DNA of 64,000 nucleotides from Rhizomucor pusillus (GCA_900175165.2 FWWN02000564.1:1-64000), one strand, 5' to 3'; counted from the first letter of the stretch, positions 10,115 to 22,862 are shown. The notes: generated by a model not told the origin, from the letters alone. Translations and numbers: made by a program.

Positions 10115-11530
10115 ATGGAAGCGATCGATGATTCCCTCAACGAAAACATTGCGCGATCAATAGCATACTCTGTTCTGGAATATCGTCAGCAGCATGAATT
10201 CAATGCTCTCACACCTCTGTGCTCGAAGTTGTTACAGCAACGTATCCGCTTTCTCGGTCCGCCTTCCGGCGACGAAGGGTGGAATTCAGTGATCCAGTGG
10301 CAGGAGGACGATTGCCCAGAGGTCATTGACACTTGCTGGTCGCCGAATATGCAAGACAAGCTGTACCAGCAGCCTGTTTACTACAAACGTCTGGATGCCG
10401 AAACGCTGAACTGCGTCGTGGAGTTTGCGGTGCGAAATAAAATGCACTATGCAGTGATGCTCGTGCTAGAACCGGACACGGCCGATACGTCCGATCTGAA
10501 ATACCACAACACAAGAGCATATTCACAAAGCGAATGGAAGGATATTGTACATTCTTGGTCAAGATCGCTGGAGCATGCGGAGAGGGAGTTCGTTCGGAAA
10601 CTGACACATACATCTTCGGCTGCACCTTTAGCCTCACCGCAACCTGAGGTAAGCACAAACCCTTTTCACCGGGGAATTTCCCACATCGGCTGATGATTTT
10701 TTTTCCTCCTCCTCCTCCTCCTTGCATAGCAGACAAAAATGACACCTGATGATTACTGGGGCGATTGGGAGTCGTCCGAGGAAGAAGATAACAACGAACA
10801 CGACAGAGCAGAGGCAGAAGGAGGAAAAGGACGGCGGTCGATTTTGGAGACGCACAGCGACGTCGATCAAGGACATGAAGAAGATAGCGATTCAGACGAT
10901 GAATATTACAGTAGATGGAGCAAGGATCCACCGGGAGTGCTAACACCAGGCCCAGCATCGTCAACCTCGTCGATACCAACAAAGGCAGAGCGAGAGCAGC
11001 ATCAGAGGTTACTCGAGCCATACTCTGTGTTTCAAAAACTGGATCCCCAACAGACTGAGCAGCAGGAAATCCAGGAAGAATACGACCAATCTTACAACCC
11101 GCTTTACACTGTCCCTAGCGTACCTGATCTGATGGGTATGCACACGTCTGCACTCGCGGAATTGACCAACATGCTGCATGCCTCGCTGCCAAATCAAAGC
11201 CTAAGCCATACTGTACCTGTAAACATTGATCCGCTGCCAAAGGTGTTACAAGGACGGTCGCCGGATCCGACGATAACAGCCACCGCCGCTGCCGGCAGCA
11301 GTAAAGATCAGCACGTGCCTGGTGCATACCCTGCTGATGCAGATATGCCGGAGAAAGAAAATATTCAGCAGCAAGCAGTAACAACTACATTGTCATCGTC
11401 GTGGGAAAAGGAAACGGGCAGGGCCCTGCTGAACAAAGGTTTCAGAGCACTTGTGAGTGTAGGCAAGCTCCTGGGCTTTCAAGGTTCAGAGATTTTAGAA
11501 ATGGTACAAGAAATTGTAAAGTCGTCGTAA
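10115..11530 (+). CDS. Conserved-looking acidic protein of unknown function
   Basis: Two exons (10115-10648, 10733-11530), 443 aa. I do not recognise a named domain. The N-terminal 175 residues look globular, with a repeated Trp/Glu pattern (GWNSVIQWQEDD, SEWKDIVHSWSRSLEHAE). Exon 2 opens with TPDDYWGDWESSEEED followed by acidic and Ser/Gln-rich low-complexity sequence containing YYSRWSKDPPGVLTPGP. Two short helical segments close the protein (SALAELTNMLHASLP and the last 35 residues). The intron carries a (CTC)n tract before the acceptor. The overall form, folded N-terminus plus long disordered acidic tail, would suit a nuclear or scaffold protein, but that is a guess. It converges on the hydrolase gene, with 67 bp between stops. 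Confidence 0.7.
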
Positions 11531-11597
11531 ATAACAACGCAAAAAGAAAAAAAGAAGGAATGTATGTAAATTATATATATGCCCGCTCTCTCTTTCT

Positions 11598-13663
11598 CTA
11601 GTACTGCCACTTTAAGCTATCGTGCTCATCTTTTGAGATGACTTTGGTCTTGCGCTGCAAGACTTCTGTCACTTTCTGCTGAACGCCCTGCTTGTTGTTG
11701 CGTTCGCGGAGGAAGAAATCAACAACCTCCTTCTCGTTCAGTGCGTACTGGCCAACGCTGGGCACCTCGCCGGTAACAACGGCTTTGATCTCCTCCTCGG
11801 AGGGAAGCATATATTTCCTGTGAGGGTACTCTTTGTAGTCCTTGCGTCCATCCAAGTTCAAGCGCAGCTTGGACGCAGAATCAAAGTATTGGAACTTGAT
11901 GCGGGCGTCGTCGACCTCTGCGAGCGAAGCTGGCTGCCAGTTGGCCTTCTTCTTTTCCTTGCCGAGGACCGCGTTCACACCCTCTGCAAAGTCGTGGCCC
12001 TCCTGCAATGAAAGTCAGTTGTCACTGCGCATATATTGTGATGTAAGTAGTTAACTAACCAAGAACTTTTGTACGAGATGGAATTCCATCTTGAAGCACT
12101 GGCCGAGGGTGTATCCAGCACCGTTGTGCAGCTGTCTCAATGCGATCTTGAGCGATGTAGGAGATACACGGCTCATGAGCTTCAAGGTCTCCTTTGCCCA
12201 CTCGGAATCTTCCTTCTCCAACGCGGCTACGATTTCCTCGACAGTGTTGTGACCAAAGCATCTGTAACAAAGAAGAGTTTAATATGCATATCGAAAAAAT
12301 AAAAAAAATTCTATCGTCGTACCTGTCAATGGCAGCACGGACGTCGCCGCCGAGAGAGAAAGGAGCTTCGTTGACCATGTCTGCAGAGAATTCCTCAATG
12401 GCAGTGTTGATGACATCCAAGTCAGAAGTGTTAAGCTCGGAGAGACGTTCTACCAACGCATCGACGCGTGAAGATGGAACGTAGTGTGTAGCAATACCGG
12501 CGTAGCTGCAAAAGGTTGATCAGTATACTTAATTGCATTGATTTCTTCTAAAGTAATGAACTTACAAGGCATCAACGCCGCTCAGACGTTTGCCGGTCAA
12601 ACCGAGGTAGATACCCAGTTTGCCATCGAGGCGAGGCAAGAAGAAGCTGCCAGCGACGTCGGGCAAGAAACCAATGCCGGTTTCAGGCATGGCAAACAAG
12701 GTGTTCTCGGTAGCAATTCGGAAGGGAGCGTGCACAGACAAGCCAACACCTCCTCCCACTGGAAGGTTGAAAAACCGGGTTAGCCACGATCGAGGATTTT
12801 TTTTTCAAAGGGACTGTATACACATACTGGTAATGCCGTCCATGATAGAGACGTAGGGAGTCTTCATGGTGCCGATAAAGTAATCGAGTTTGTATTCTTC
12901 CTCAAAGAAAGCAACAGCTTCCTCCTGCTTTCCCTCTGCGGCCAAATCGACGACCGCTATGCAGAAATTATTGTTAGCATTCACCCAAAATGAATTGAAA
13001 TGTTTCCTGCTCGCTCTTACTTTTAACGTCACCGCCAGCGCAGAATCCTTTTCCTCCGCAACTCTTTAGCACAACTATCTTTGCTGTGTCCGATTTTTCC
13101 CACGCCTGTGCAACATCTGTCAATACATTTCTCATTTCGTAAAGGAACAAGTCGTTACCTGAAGCTCGGGGTAGATGGATTTGACCATGTTCAAATTGAG
13201 AGCATTGAGTTTCTTGGGTCGGTTAAGGACGATTTCTCGAACATTGCCATTCTTGCGTGTCAGAACCTCAGCCTACAGTAACATACGTGTATGTGTGTGT
13301 GAATGACAAAGACGATATATTCCAGAAATATATTGTTCGAAAGTTCCTTACCAAGGAAGCTTCAGCGCTGGAAACGGTGGTAGACATCTAGGAGAATAAT
13401 AAAAAAGGAAAGGTAAGCTCGCAGCTCGAGTCTTCTTGGGGCAGTGGACCGTCAAGGTTTACCTGATTCTTTGGGGCAGACAGCCAGGTGGCGACGACGT
13501 TGAGGCGTTTGTTTGCGAGGGCAGCAGTTGGGTTGGTGCGTGTCGTCATGGCAAGGGCACGAATGGGCACAGTGGTAGTGCGAGCAGTAATTAGCCGGGG
13601 AGCGGTGGTAACGGTGCTGCGTTGAGGCAAATGACCGACGCGTCTAGCGAGCAAACGACTCAT
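11598..13663 (-). CDS. EHD3: Mitochondrial 3-hydroxyisobutyryl-CoA hydrolase (crotonase family)
   Basis: Nine exons: 13663-13463, 13387-13352, 13272-13159, 13105-13021, 12956-12828, 12758-12566, 12505-12323, 12261-12060, 12002-11598; 515 aa. The N-terminus is Arg/Ser/Thr-rich without acidic residues (MSRLLARRVGHLPQRS), a typical mitochondrial presequence; an in-frame ATG at 13699 is an alternative start. The crotonase core follows: IVLNRPKKLNALN, GKGFCAGGDVK (oxyanion hole), ITMGGGVGLSVH and MPETGIGFLPDVAGSFFLPRL, carrying the catalytic Glu/Asp of HIBCH. The C-terminal HIBCH extension is complete. The enzyme releases 3-hydroxyisobutyrate in valine breakdown; in yeast the homologue is also found with the mitoribosome. 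The symbol follows yeast usage. Confidence 0.9.
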
Positions 13664-14068
13664 ATGCAGAAAAGAAGAACGGTGTGTGACAACCCACATG
13701 AAAACGTTTGACTAGCTTTTTTCATTTCAGGACTCATTTTTGACAATCTTGTCCCGCTAAATTTGAACACCGGCTGATCCGTTGATCCGTTCACTCAGCC
13801 GTGCGGCCATGATGTCCCAGGTACAGAGTAGCAGCGATGCAAGGGGAGAAAGCAAGAGAAGAAGAAGAAAAAAAGCAGATTCATTGCTGTCAGTTTCTTT
13901 CTTTTTTTGACAGATGCATATGAAACATGTAGAGATAGAGATATATATATATATTTACGATATGAGAAAAGGTTTATAGGATGAGAAGTGGGAGTGTGTC
14001 TTTGCGTCTGGCTTGTTTAGGGCGAAAAAAAGGGAAAAAAGAACAGGTTTGGTATGTCAACAACAAAT
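13664..14068. other. Intergenic between two minus-strand genes
   Basis: This should hold the promoter of the hydrolase gene and the 3' end of the next. It contains a short (AT)n run near 13940-13955 and purine-rich tracts, and no coding potential. Confidence 0.5.
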
Positions 14069-14902
14069 TTATGCGTGGTACCGTGCAGCGGCAAATGACT
14101 TTCGCATGGCTATTTCATTCTCGTCCAGCTCGTAGAGCTCGACCTTGCTGGTGAGCGCTGCCTGGCCTTCCTGAATAAGGGATTGCAGGCGTTCTTCCAT
14201 ACGTGCAAACATCTCGTCGTCTTCTTTGTCTTGGCGAGCGACCTGCGCTCCCTGAATGCTGTGGTGCTCAGCTGCTGCTGCTGCTGGTGGCGGGGGTGGC
14301 ATCGATTGTGTCCGTCGTTTGTGTTTCGTCGCTTCGGCCAGCTGTTGTTGCTGCAACAGGGTTGGTTATTACATTCGACCGAAACACAGTTTCCCCCTTG
14401 CACTGTTTTTTACCTGGTGTCTAGGTGGGAGTTGCACCGACCTCGGTTTTGACGTTGTGCGGGCAACTGTTTCAGCCCACTGTAACGTCCGTTCTCGTTT
14501 AGAATCTTGCAAAAAGTCATGATGATGTTGATGATGATGCTCCGGTATTCTCGTTGTTGCTGTTGTCGGCGATGGCAATCGATAGGCTGTATTTGCTTGT
14601 CTCCATTGTTTTATGTCGACTATCGGTGCCGGCTGCGGAGTATTGGGCGAATTGTCGAGTGCGCCCATCAAGTAATTGTATGCGGTGATGGCAATGGCGG
14701 AAGTGAATATTAGAGCGTCCAAAAGTTTGGCAAACAAAAGTTCAAAGATTGCCGGTCTCGACGACAGTGCGCTCGTCGTCGTCGAGCTTTGTGAGTATGT
14801 GCTGCACATGCGCCGGCGTATCCGGTCATCCGGATGCTGCTCACTATCGATCGGTATTGCTTGCGAGTAAGCGTAATATTTTGACTGTTTCAGCAGAGAC
14901 AT
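14069..14902 (-). CDS. Hypothetical single-pass membrane protein
   Basis: Two exons (14902-14414, 14350-14069), 256 aa. The ATG begins MSLLKQSKYYAYSQ. One hydrophobic helix lies at about residues 54-79 (FELLFAKLLDALIFTSAIAI), following a Ser/Thr-rich stretch. After it come Pro-rich sequence, a His/Gln run (HHHQHHH), a second exon beginning with Gln repeats and a poly-Pro/poly-Ala block, and a C-terminal acidic helix (MFARMEERLQSLIQEG) likely to form a short coiled coil. No family is recognised. The two exons share a continuous frame across a normal GT-AG intron, which argues for a real gene. Confidence 0.6.
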
Positions 14903-16140
14903 TTTTTTGTTGCAGTAAGAAAAGAACAGAAAGAAAAAGGGTAAAAAAGTAGGCAATGGGAAAGTGAAAAGGAGAGTTAGACATGAAACGTTCGCTTGCC
15001 GATGGACTGTAAATCACGCGCAGATTTTTTGATCACCACGCAGCATGTGAAAAGAGCCCTCGGCTATGTACGACGCACACGCATACTTTGCATTTGCCGT
15101 ATCTTTTGATATCACAAATGCTTATCTATTGCTGTATGCCTCCAAATAATGACTTAATTGACTACGATACATATTTTTTTTACGCCGATATACGATGGTG
15201 CCGGAGAAGAAGACTCTTCAGAATCCTATGTAATGGTAAACTGCGGGATGCACACAGATGGGACAACACCCGTCAGCAGCAGCAGCGTACACCCTTTTCA
15301 GAAAGGATCTACCTAAAAAGGTAGTACACAAAATCCTAAAATCTAACGTCTTCCTAGAGTCCTCAGTCAGTTACGGTGCAGAGGTGCTGTTGCCCAGTCA
15401 ACGCGGTGTCTCTACTATTCTCTCCATGACAACGGTCCATCCGGATTTATCCAGGATCTCGGAAACATGGTATAATTTTGGCTGCTATGGAGAACAACAC
15501 GTAACTCGTTGAGAGAGTCGGATATGCAAGCATCGCTGCGTTATTCAATGCCTTCAAAATCCGCCGTAGGCGACACGGACACCAGTAACATGTGTCTTTT
15601 TGGTGAGATAGCATGACAGACTTTAAAAGCCTTTCCAATGGGCATTATTTTCCCGTATCCTGTCCTGTTTCCAAGAGGTTACCGTGAAACAGGCCTAGAA
15701 GAAACGGGCAAGCTCGACGAGAAAGATATCGTGCAACGGATTCTCGACGCGTCGCTTGCTCGTTTGCAAACAACCGTGCTTTTCAATGTACTCAATAGTA
15801 GCATGGTGATACTCGCCAGAACTTGTATCCACCGAGTATCTTCAATGCAGCCGTCCTTCTCTGCCTGCATGCAGAGAAATGTCACGTGATTTACAGGTCG
15901 ATTAAATGGACCGGGAATTCTAGCATTAATAATCATCAACCCACATTTTCACGTCGAGTAATAGGTTACCTGGATCAATTGTGAGACGTCCAAGGGAAAA
16001 AGTTACTCTATAAGCATCCTGTGTGATGTACATGCACATCCGCTATTTCTCTCGCGTTGTGCGTGAGAGGGGAGACCATCGTCGGAGGTGTGAGAGGCAG
16101 GAAGGAAACCGACGACGACGGGTTTCCCTCTTGGAAAGTC
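14903..16140. other. Intergenic region, nothing recognised
   Basis: Divergent promoters for the flanking genes are expected here. Short open frames, for example around 15258-15512 (+) and 15638-15889 (+), have no recognisable features. The region contains a CAG/CAA microsatellite-like patch near 15278-15290. Confidence 0.45.
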
Positions 16141-17657
16141 ATGAGCGATCGCGAATTCACAGACGAAGATATCGAGCACGAGCGTAGCCATTTACGGACG
16201 GTCTTGACAGCGTTTCTGTACTACAAACGGCATGCGCTGGCGCGCAACCAGCGTAGGAGACGCGACTACATGGCGCTTCCGGAACATCACAAGAAACTCG
16301 TTGCCGATCTGCCCGCAAAGTTCGATGCTGTGGATCACTGCGTAGAAGAGAACATGAAACTGCTCAAGGATGTGGTTATCTGCGCGGGAGCATTTATGGG
16401 CTTGGATCCATTGGCGCTCATGGCCGAGCAATATCGCAACCAAAAGGATAAGCAGCATCCTCCTGCATCGCCCATGGATATGGATAAAGTAAGAAGTACC
16501 CTCAAGCAGTTTGTGCGCGATTGGTCGGCGCAGGGCCAGCCAGAACGTGATGCTACGTACGGACCCATTCGGGACGAACTGGAAGATATGTACAGAGACG
16601 TGCCAACGGAAGAAAGGTAGGTGTGCGACGACGCCGATGATGATGGAACATGCACCGATTCATTCTTTTTCTTCACAGAGGTCAGATACGCGTGCTTGTG
16701 CCCGGAGCTGGTCTCGGGCGTCTAGCTTTTGATATCGCAAGCCAAGGATTTAGCTGCCAAGGCAATGAATATTCTTTCTATATGGTAAAAGAAAAAAACG
16801 GGAGTGATTGGAAATAGAATGCATGTTGCTAACCACGCACAGTAGCTTCTACCTTCCAATTTTGTTCTGAACAAGTAAGAACGAGATGGGACATGTAAAT
16901 GAAAGAACCTGAACTGATCCAGAGGAACTTAAGAATGGAGAGAAAAGAACAATACGAGATTTATCCGTTTATACATTCGTATTCCAACATCCAATCGTCG
17001 CAAAAGCAGTTGGAACCGGTTTGCATACCCGACGTGTTACCAAGCAGCTTGCCACCTACGGCTGATTTCTCCATGGCGGCCGGCGAGTTTGTCGAGGTGT
17101 ACGGTGAAGATGAAAACAACAAAGGTTAGCAGCGGCGATGTAACCAGATACAAGGGAGCGCAAAATTGATTTTAATATACAAACTTGTTTAGGCACGTGG
17201 GATGTTGTCGTCACATGTTTCTTTATTGACACGGCCAAAAACATCCTCGAATACATTGAAGTAATTCACCGTGTTCTCAAAGACGGTGGTACCTGGATCA
17301 ACATTGGTGCGTCTTGATGGCTGTGGGAAAACCGTGCGTCGGTTGCTAATGAAAAATAACGTTGGATTCTAGGTCCGTTGCTGTACCACTACGAAGATAT
17401 GCCGGGCGAATCGTCCATAGAGCTTGATTTGGACCAGATCAAGAGAGTGTGCAAAGATATAGGTTTTGAATTTGAGGTAAAAGAAAAAGAAAATTTTATT
17501 TTCGAAAAGAAAAGACGATGGTATTTAAAAACAATGATAGAAGGAGAAAATGATCCAAACGACATACACATCTAATCCTGATAGCATGCTACAGTACATG
17601 TACAATTGTGCATTTTGGAAAGCCATCAAGAAACCGACCAATAAAACAGAAAAATAG
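16141..17657 (+). CDS. Carnosine N-methyltransferase-like protein (N2227 family)
   Basis: Seven exons: 16141-16616, 16679-16784, 16846-16874, about 16934-17124, 17193-17306, 17373-17476, 17541-17657; 378 aa. It matches the N2227/CARNMT1 family: RDWSAQGQPERDATYGPI before the SAM motif RVLVPGAGLGRLAFDIA, then LPSNFVLN, YPFIHSYSN, VVVTCFFIDTAKN, HRVLKDGGTWINIGPLLYHY and a C-terminal TTYTSNPDSMLQYMYNCAFW. The family methylates the histidine-like N of carnosine; fungal substrates are not certain. The acceptor of exon 4 is ambiguous among three AGs in the same phase. The last intron was placed because the unspliced frame ends before the conserved TTYTSNP segment. The start is the first ATG in frame ahead of the conserved region. 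Confidence 0.85.
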
Positions 17658-17739
17658 AACAGCAATGTAAAAAGGTGGGATAGAAGGATGATATCTTTGC
17701 GTTTTGGGTATACGTGGCTCGAAAAAAACATCTCCCAAT

Positions 17740-19456
17740 TTATCGGCATTGCCATATCTTGATCGTTTGATCCAAGCTGCAGGTCGCTACAACGGGAAGT
17801 TGATGGCAGGCCCTAAGAAATTGATGTGTGAGCAACTTAGTCTCGCAAGATTTTGGAAATAAAAGTTGACGTACGAGATGCAAGTAACGAAATGGTCATG
17901 TGCCTCTATAGTTTTACAGCATCGACCTGTTTTGAGATCCCATACTTTGATCGTCTTATCGTCCGACGCACTCAGCAGGTACCGTCCATCCGACTGGATA
18001 GCTACACTTCGGACCCAGTTATCGTGCCCAGTCTACCAGATGATTAGAGATAGTTGGATAAAGTAAAGGATGTGATTAAAATATACCAATGTGCGAATAA
18101 GTTGACCGGACGAACTATCCCACAGCTTGATGGTTTTGTCACGGGATGCCGTTGCAACAAAGGGACCGGATTCCCGTCCAATCTGACCAAAATAAGCCGA
18201 TTACAGTTATGCATGCAGAGGAAAGTTCATATTGTACTTACCACCCTAGATCCACCCATAAGCTCGCGCATGTAAGTATTGGAAGATGATGGCAAGAAGA
18301 TACCATTCTCGACTACGTGGTCATGGTCACCCAGCACGATCCGTGTTTCTCCCTTGGCCATCTCCCACACGCAAGCCGTCTATGTGCAGAGTGCCACATT
18401 TTAATAAAGAAACAAACAATGAAAAGGGCATAGTTTTTCTCTGTTACCTGGTCATTTGAGCAAGTAAGTAGCATTTTTCCGTCGTCGCTCGTGATTGCGG
18501 AACGGATCCAGTCTGTGTGCGCATTGATAGTCTTGACACAGTATCCCGACGCCAGCTCCCACAGCTTGACAGTTTTGTCTCTAGAAGCTGATAGAATCAT
18601 ATCACCAGACGGCAAAACACGCACTGACGAGACGCTGTGATCGTGACCGTACAGAGTGCGCAAGCACACGTAGCCATTGTTGACATCCCAGACCTTGATT
18701 GTCATATCCGATGAGCATGAAACTAGCCAATTACGGACATAGCTTAGCATTGTCTGGAGCGGTATTTTTTTAACGCAAACGATTTTGTTTTATTACCTAG
18801 ATAGTTGCCTTTGGGGTCAAAAGTGACATCGTTGACGGTCTTTGTATGTCCTTTTAAAGTCTTTTCATAGTCGCCAGATTCATAGTCCCAGATTTTGATA
18901 GTTGTGTCATCGGATGCAGAAGCCAGAATGTGATATACCGGATGAAAGGCTATCCGGGTGACCGGGCCACGGTGTGCGGCCAGAGTCAATCTCGCGGGCG
19001 ATCTGGGGATACCGCCGCCGCCGCTGCCGTCGGAAGCACCCATCTTGCGCAAAGAAGGCGGGGCACTGTTGAGTTCATCCTGCATCTGCGTGTTCTTGGT
19101 TTCAAGTTCCATAATCTATATAAATGGCATTTAGCTGGGGTCATATTACTCGTGTGCCTCGCGCCGCGCAACGTGCCTTTCTTTGCAAACGAATCACTGA
19201 TGTCCATTTCTTTTCCAACATGTTGCCGTACTTTTGCTGCGCCGGAACAGGATCGTAATCGTGCACCTTTGCCTCGTGCTTCAGTGCTGCAAAGGCTTCC
19301 GTAAATCCGCAAGAGTTTAGATATCCGAGTATAGCTCTGTGCCTGTCAATTATGAACGCAATATAGTTTTAATAAACACAGATAGATTACAAGCGACCAT
19401 CTAACAACTTGCAGTTCATCCCGCTGGCGTTCAGAAAGGATAGAATTTGTTGTCAT
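17740..19456 (-). CDS. PAC1: Nuclear distribution protein PAC1 (LIS1/NudF), dynein regulator
   Basis: Eight exons: 19456-19413, 19342-19177, 19115-18797, 18722-18448, 18379-18242, 18182-18087, 18032-17875, 17812-17740; 422 aa (LIS1 is about 410). A LisH dimerisation motif ([18 protein letters not shown]) is followed by a coiled coil ([18 protein letters not shown]) and seven WD40 repeats, with WD dipeptides in TIKIWD, TIKVWDV, TVKLWEL, TACVWEM, TIKLWDS, TIKVWDL and TIKIWQC. LIS1 binds the dynein motor and supports nuclear migration and hyphal transport. Introns 1 (19343-19412) and 2 (19116-19176) both start with GC (GCAAGT and GCACGT). These donors alone keep the frame through the LisH helix and into the coiled coil. 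Confidence 0.95.
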
Positions 19457-19925
19457 GATAACAAGGAAGGTTACAAGAATATGAATAAGAATAAGAGAGA
19501 GAGGAAGAGAGAAAGGGAAAAGCGTTCGGGGGAGAAGGGCACCTTTTTTCCTTCTCGTGAAACGCAATGCAAAGCATCGGAGGCACACCGTTGCAGCACC
19601 AACAAAGTGTGTGTTTCTCCTCCGACGGGACACTAAGCTGCAAAGAGCAGCAGCCTTTATCATCGAAAAAAAAAGACAGATGCCATCCCCACTGGCTCGC
19701 TTTCAGCTTTGGCTCTCTTGTCACGTCGGGTTCAAACACATCAGGCACAGGTAGACCGGGATATCAGATCTGATGGGTGGGTTCGAGGGACGACAACAGT
19801 TGCATTGCCGCTTCTTTCTCCGCGAATGAACTCGTTCATCGTGTCAACAGAGTGGCTCCCTTGAGCGCCCTCCCTACCTGTCTCTTTTTTCTCTTTTTCT
19901 TCCTTTCCTTTTTGAAAGAAAAACC
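19457..19925. other. Divergent promoter region between PAC1 and the ZIP transporter
   Basis: It contains a purine-rich tract near 19480-19530 and a CT-rich tract just before 19926. No gene is supported. Confidence 0.5.
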
Positions 19926-21070
19926 ATGTCCCTCCAGCAAGCCGCGTTTGCCTACCTGTTCCCGGGCAACGCGATGGTAAACTCGCTGCTGGCTACCGCA
20001 TATATATCCCTCTTTCCCAATTTGCTACTCTACTTTGTCCCTCCCGATATCAACACTTCGTCTCTCAATGTCCTCGTCAGCTTTGCTGTTGGTAAGACAA
20101 TGATGTGACAACAACTCCATTCCAGGCATGGACCTTGACAATCACGTTTCCTTGATCAGGTGGACTTTTGGGAGACGTTTTCCTTCACTTGCTTCCGCAC
20201 GCATTCCTCGGCGAGCACGTTGAGCAGGACGTCTCCGTCAAGGTCAATGAGCAGAAGAATGTGCTCATCGGCCTGGGTATCTTTGGAGGCTTCTTCTTCT
20301 TTTTCTTGATGGATAAGCTTATGCGCGTATTCAATGGCGGAGAAGGCCACGACCACCACCACCATCATCATCACCAACATGATGTTAAGGAAAAACAACA
20401 GCAAGACGAGAAATATACCACCAGCACTGTTGTCAAAGGGCAGCCAGAGGGTCTAAGACAGCGTGTCAAGGATAAAAAGGACGATGACGAGAACGAAAAA
20501 GAAAAGCATCACGATCACGCCACACACAGCAACTCGAGCATTAAATTATCGGCGTATCTCAATCTTTTTGCTGATTTCACGCACAATATGACGGATGGAT
20601 TGGCAATGGCAGCCTCGTTTTATGCATCACCTAGCGTTGGCGCTACGACCGCCGTAGCTGTCTTTTTCCACGAGATCCCACACGAGGTCGGCGACTATGC
20701 TATTCTCGTTCAGTCTGGATTTAGCAAGCAGCGTGCAATGATGGCCCAATTTACGACAGCTGTCGGCGCATTTCTTGGAACCATCATTGGTATTATCATT
20801 GAGCAAATGGCTCGGTCGGGCGAGACATTGAAGGATGAGCACGTGGATGTACCTGGCATCCTCGGCACGGACCTGCATGCAAGCGATCTGGTGATTCCCT
20901 TTACCGCGGGCGGATTTCTTTACATTGCAACTGTGGGAGTCGTTCCAGAACTGCTTCAAGTAACAGGCAAACTGAAAAAGGACTGGAATCAGTCGAGCGC
21001 CGAGTTTATTGCCATGATCGTTGGTGTCTCCCTCATGGCTGTTATTGCATGGAACGAAGGAGCTGCTTAG
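19926..21070 (+). CDS. YKE4: ZIP-family zinc transporter, KE4/SLC39A7 type
   Basis: Two exons (19926-20091, 20160-21070), 358 aa. The KE4/LIV-1 subgroup signature is present: HNMTDGLAMAA (residues ~197-207) and HEIPHEVGDYA (~226-236), the metal-coordinating helices IV and V. A histidine-rich cytosolic loop lies at residues 119-130, followed by a charged linker and a second HHDHATH cluster. About eight membrane helices are visible. SLC39A7/Yke4 proteins move zinc between the secretory pathway lumen (ER/Golgi) and cytosol. The ATG follows a CT-rich leader. Next to the ribosomal-protein genes; no functional link is implied. Confidence 0.9.
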
Positions 21071-21312
21071 AAGATTCATTTCTACCAATAATAATAAAAT
21101 AGCCTTACACTTCATCAATAACCAAAACTATTTGTCATTCGCCTGCAGTTTTCGAGTAAAAACTAAAAGAGGGCAAAGTTGCACCAAAGTACGGTGTGTG
21201 CTAAATAAGGAAGGCGATTTTTCGCGGACCCGAAATCGAGGTGGGTCGATGCTGCCGAAACCATGTAATTGGACAAAGGACCCAAAAGTAGCTTCTCCTC
21301 TTTCACTACAAG

Positions 21313-22086
21313 ATGGTAGGTGACCATGCTGCAAGCTAGGAGAGCGGAATGGATGCGCAGTGGACGGCGTAACGTCGATGGAAGATGGATGCATGCGTTT
21401 GACGGATGGATTTTTTGTGATCCTGACGATAACGAAATTTGGGAGCGCTTTATACGTACTTCCACTGTCGAACCGTCAATGTGGAGTAACGACTAAATGT
21501 CGCAGCAGAGTTCGGTGGATACAGGCGCATGCTGGGGGAATTTTGGAGAATTCATTCCGAGTGAACAATTCTGAATGGGTTATTAATGTATACATAATGT
21601 ATTATTAGGCCGACGCTGCAACTGTCACCATTCGCACTCGCAAGTTCATGACGAACCGCTTGCTCCAGCGCAGACAAATGGTTGTTGACGTTATTCACCC
21701 CGGTCGTCCCACCATCTCTCGTGATGAGCTCCGCGAGAAGCTCGCCAAAATGTACAAGGCCGAGAAGGACGTCGTCTCTGTCTTCGGCTTCAAGACCCAG
21801 TTTGGTGGCGGAAAGACCACTGGCTTCGGCTTGATCTACGACTCTGTCGAATCCTTGAAGAAGTTCGAACCCAAGTACCGTTTGGTCAGAGTAAGTCATC
21901 AGAGGAGAATTGGGTCCGAGAAATATGAGTAGAGCGGATCGATCATTAATGCGGCATTGATAACAATAGATCGGCTTGGCTGAAGCTCCCAAGGGTGGTC
22001 GCAAGCAGCGCAAGGAAAAGAAGAACCGTGCCAAGAAGTTCCGTGGCACCAAGAAGGTCAAGGCTGCCTCTGCTGGCAAGAAATAA
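21313..22086 (+). CDS. RPS24: 40S ribosomal protein eS24
   Basis: Three exons: 21313-21315, 21609-21890, 21970-22086; 133 aa. The first exon holds only the ATG, then a 293-nt intron, the longest in the window; exon 2 begins with Ala-Asp ([20 protein letters not shown]). Conserved eS24 segments follow ([33 protein letters not shown]) and a very basic C-terminus. Long first introns directly after the start codon are common in fungal ribosomal-protein genes. I looked for C/D-box signals in the long intron and found no convincing snoRNA. Confidence 0.95.
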
Positions 22087-22862
22087 GTTGTTCCTTGGCT
22101 ACGTATCTGTATCCTTCAAAAATTGTTTATATACGGCTCGAACAAAGCATCTTCTTCCATTTCATCGCCTGATACAGAACTACTTTGTGCACTGTTGTTG
22201 TAGTAGTAGTAGAAGGATTGACGGGGAAATCGAGATATAGTTTGCAACTATCGTGTCATAAGGATACTGTAAACGGATCAATCAACGCTAGATGAATCGA
22301 GACTACTGCTGCAATGACTCGTTTGATCTCTGAGTCGTGTAGTTCAGCTATCAAAAAGGCAAAGATTAATCAAGTAGTCATTCGAACATGCCTTGTATCT
22401 GTTGTATTCTCCGTGGAGATCGAGACTATGTTAGCAGTGCCATTTGGATCGGTATCGTATCTCTTATTGTATAATGAACTTGCTTTGGAGACTGTAATTA
22501 TTTCTTGTTTTGCTACGTGCTCAGCAACATAACTAATCATCAATTATGGTTGGATACTAATGAAAGCGCGAGAGATAATTAGCGATTTCCATGGTTATAA
22601 AGGATCACATTATTATTTCTGGTTATCTCTGCAAAATATATGTTATCGTTATTGTTTATGTACCTGGTGCGTCAGTGTACTTTAGGCACCCACGACTTTG
22701 GGGTATTCCATGCGGATAGCGGAATTCCAAATTTGGCACAGCCAAGTAAATCCTCACACACTGCCGTGAATGAAGCTTCCACTTTAATTAGTCAAAGGTG
22801 AGACACACAACCATCCGTTGCATCAAGGAAAGAGTATTGATTCATCCATCCAACAGACCGCA
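22087..22862. other. Intergenic, promoter of the ubiquitin-eL40 gene
   Basis: No coding sequence is recognised. Contains AT-rich DNA and, near 22680-22700, a short C-rich element that could belong to the highly expressed downstream gene. Confidence 0.45.

Noticed and set aside
10323..11021. 232-codon minus-strand open frame
   Set aside because: Antisense to the two-exon acidic protein gene, and it would read through that gene's intron. No protein-like features.
19776..19792. GGGTTCGAGGGAC resembling a tRNA T-arm
   Set aside because: No matching acceptor stem, D-arm or anticodon arm in the flanks.
21316..21608. Possible intronic snoRNA in the long RPS24 intron
   Set aside because: CTGA elements occur but no RTGATGA C box at suitable distance and no closing stem.
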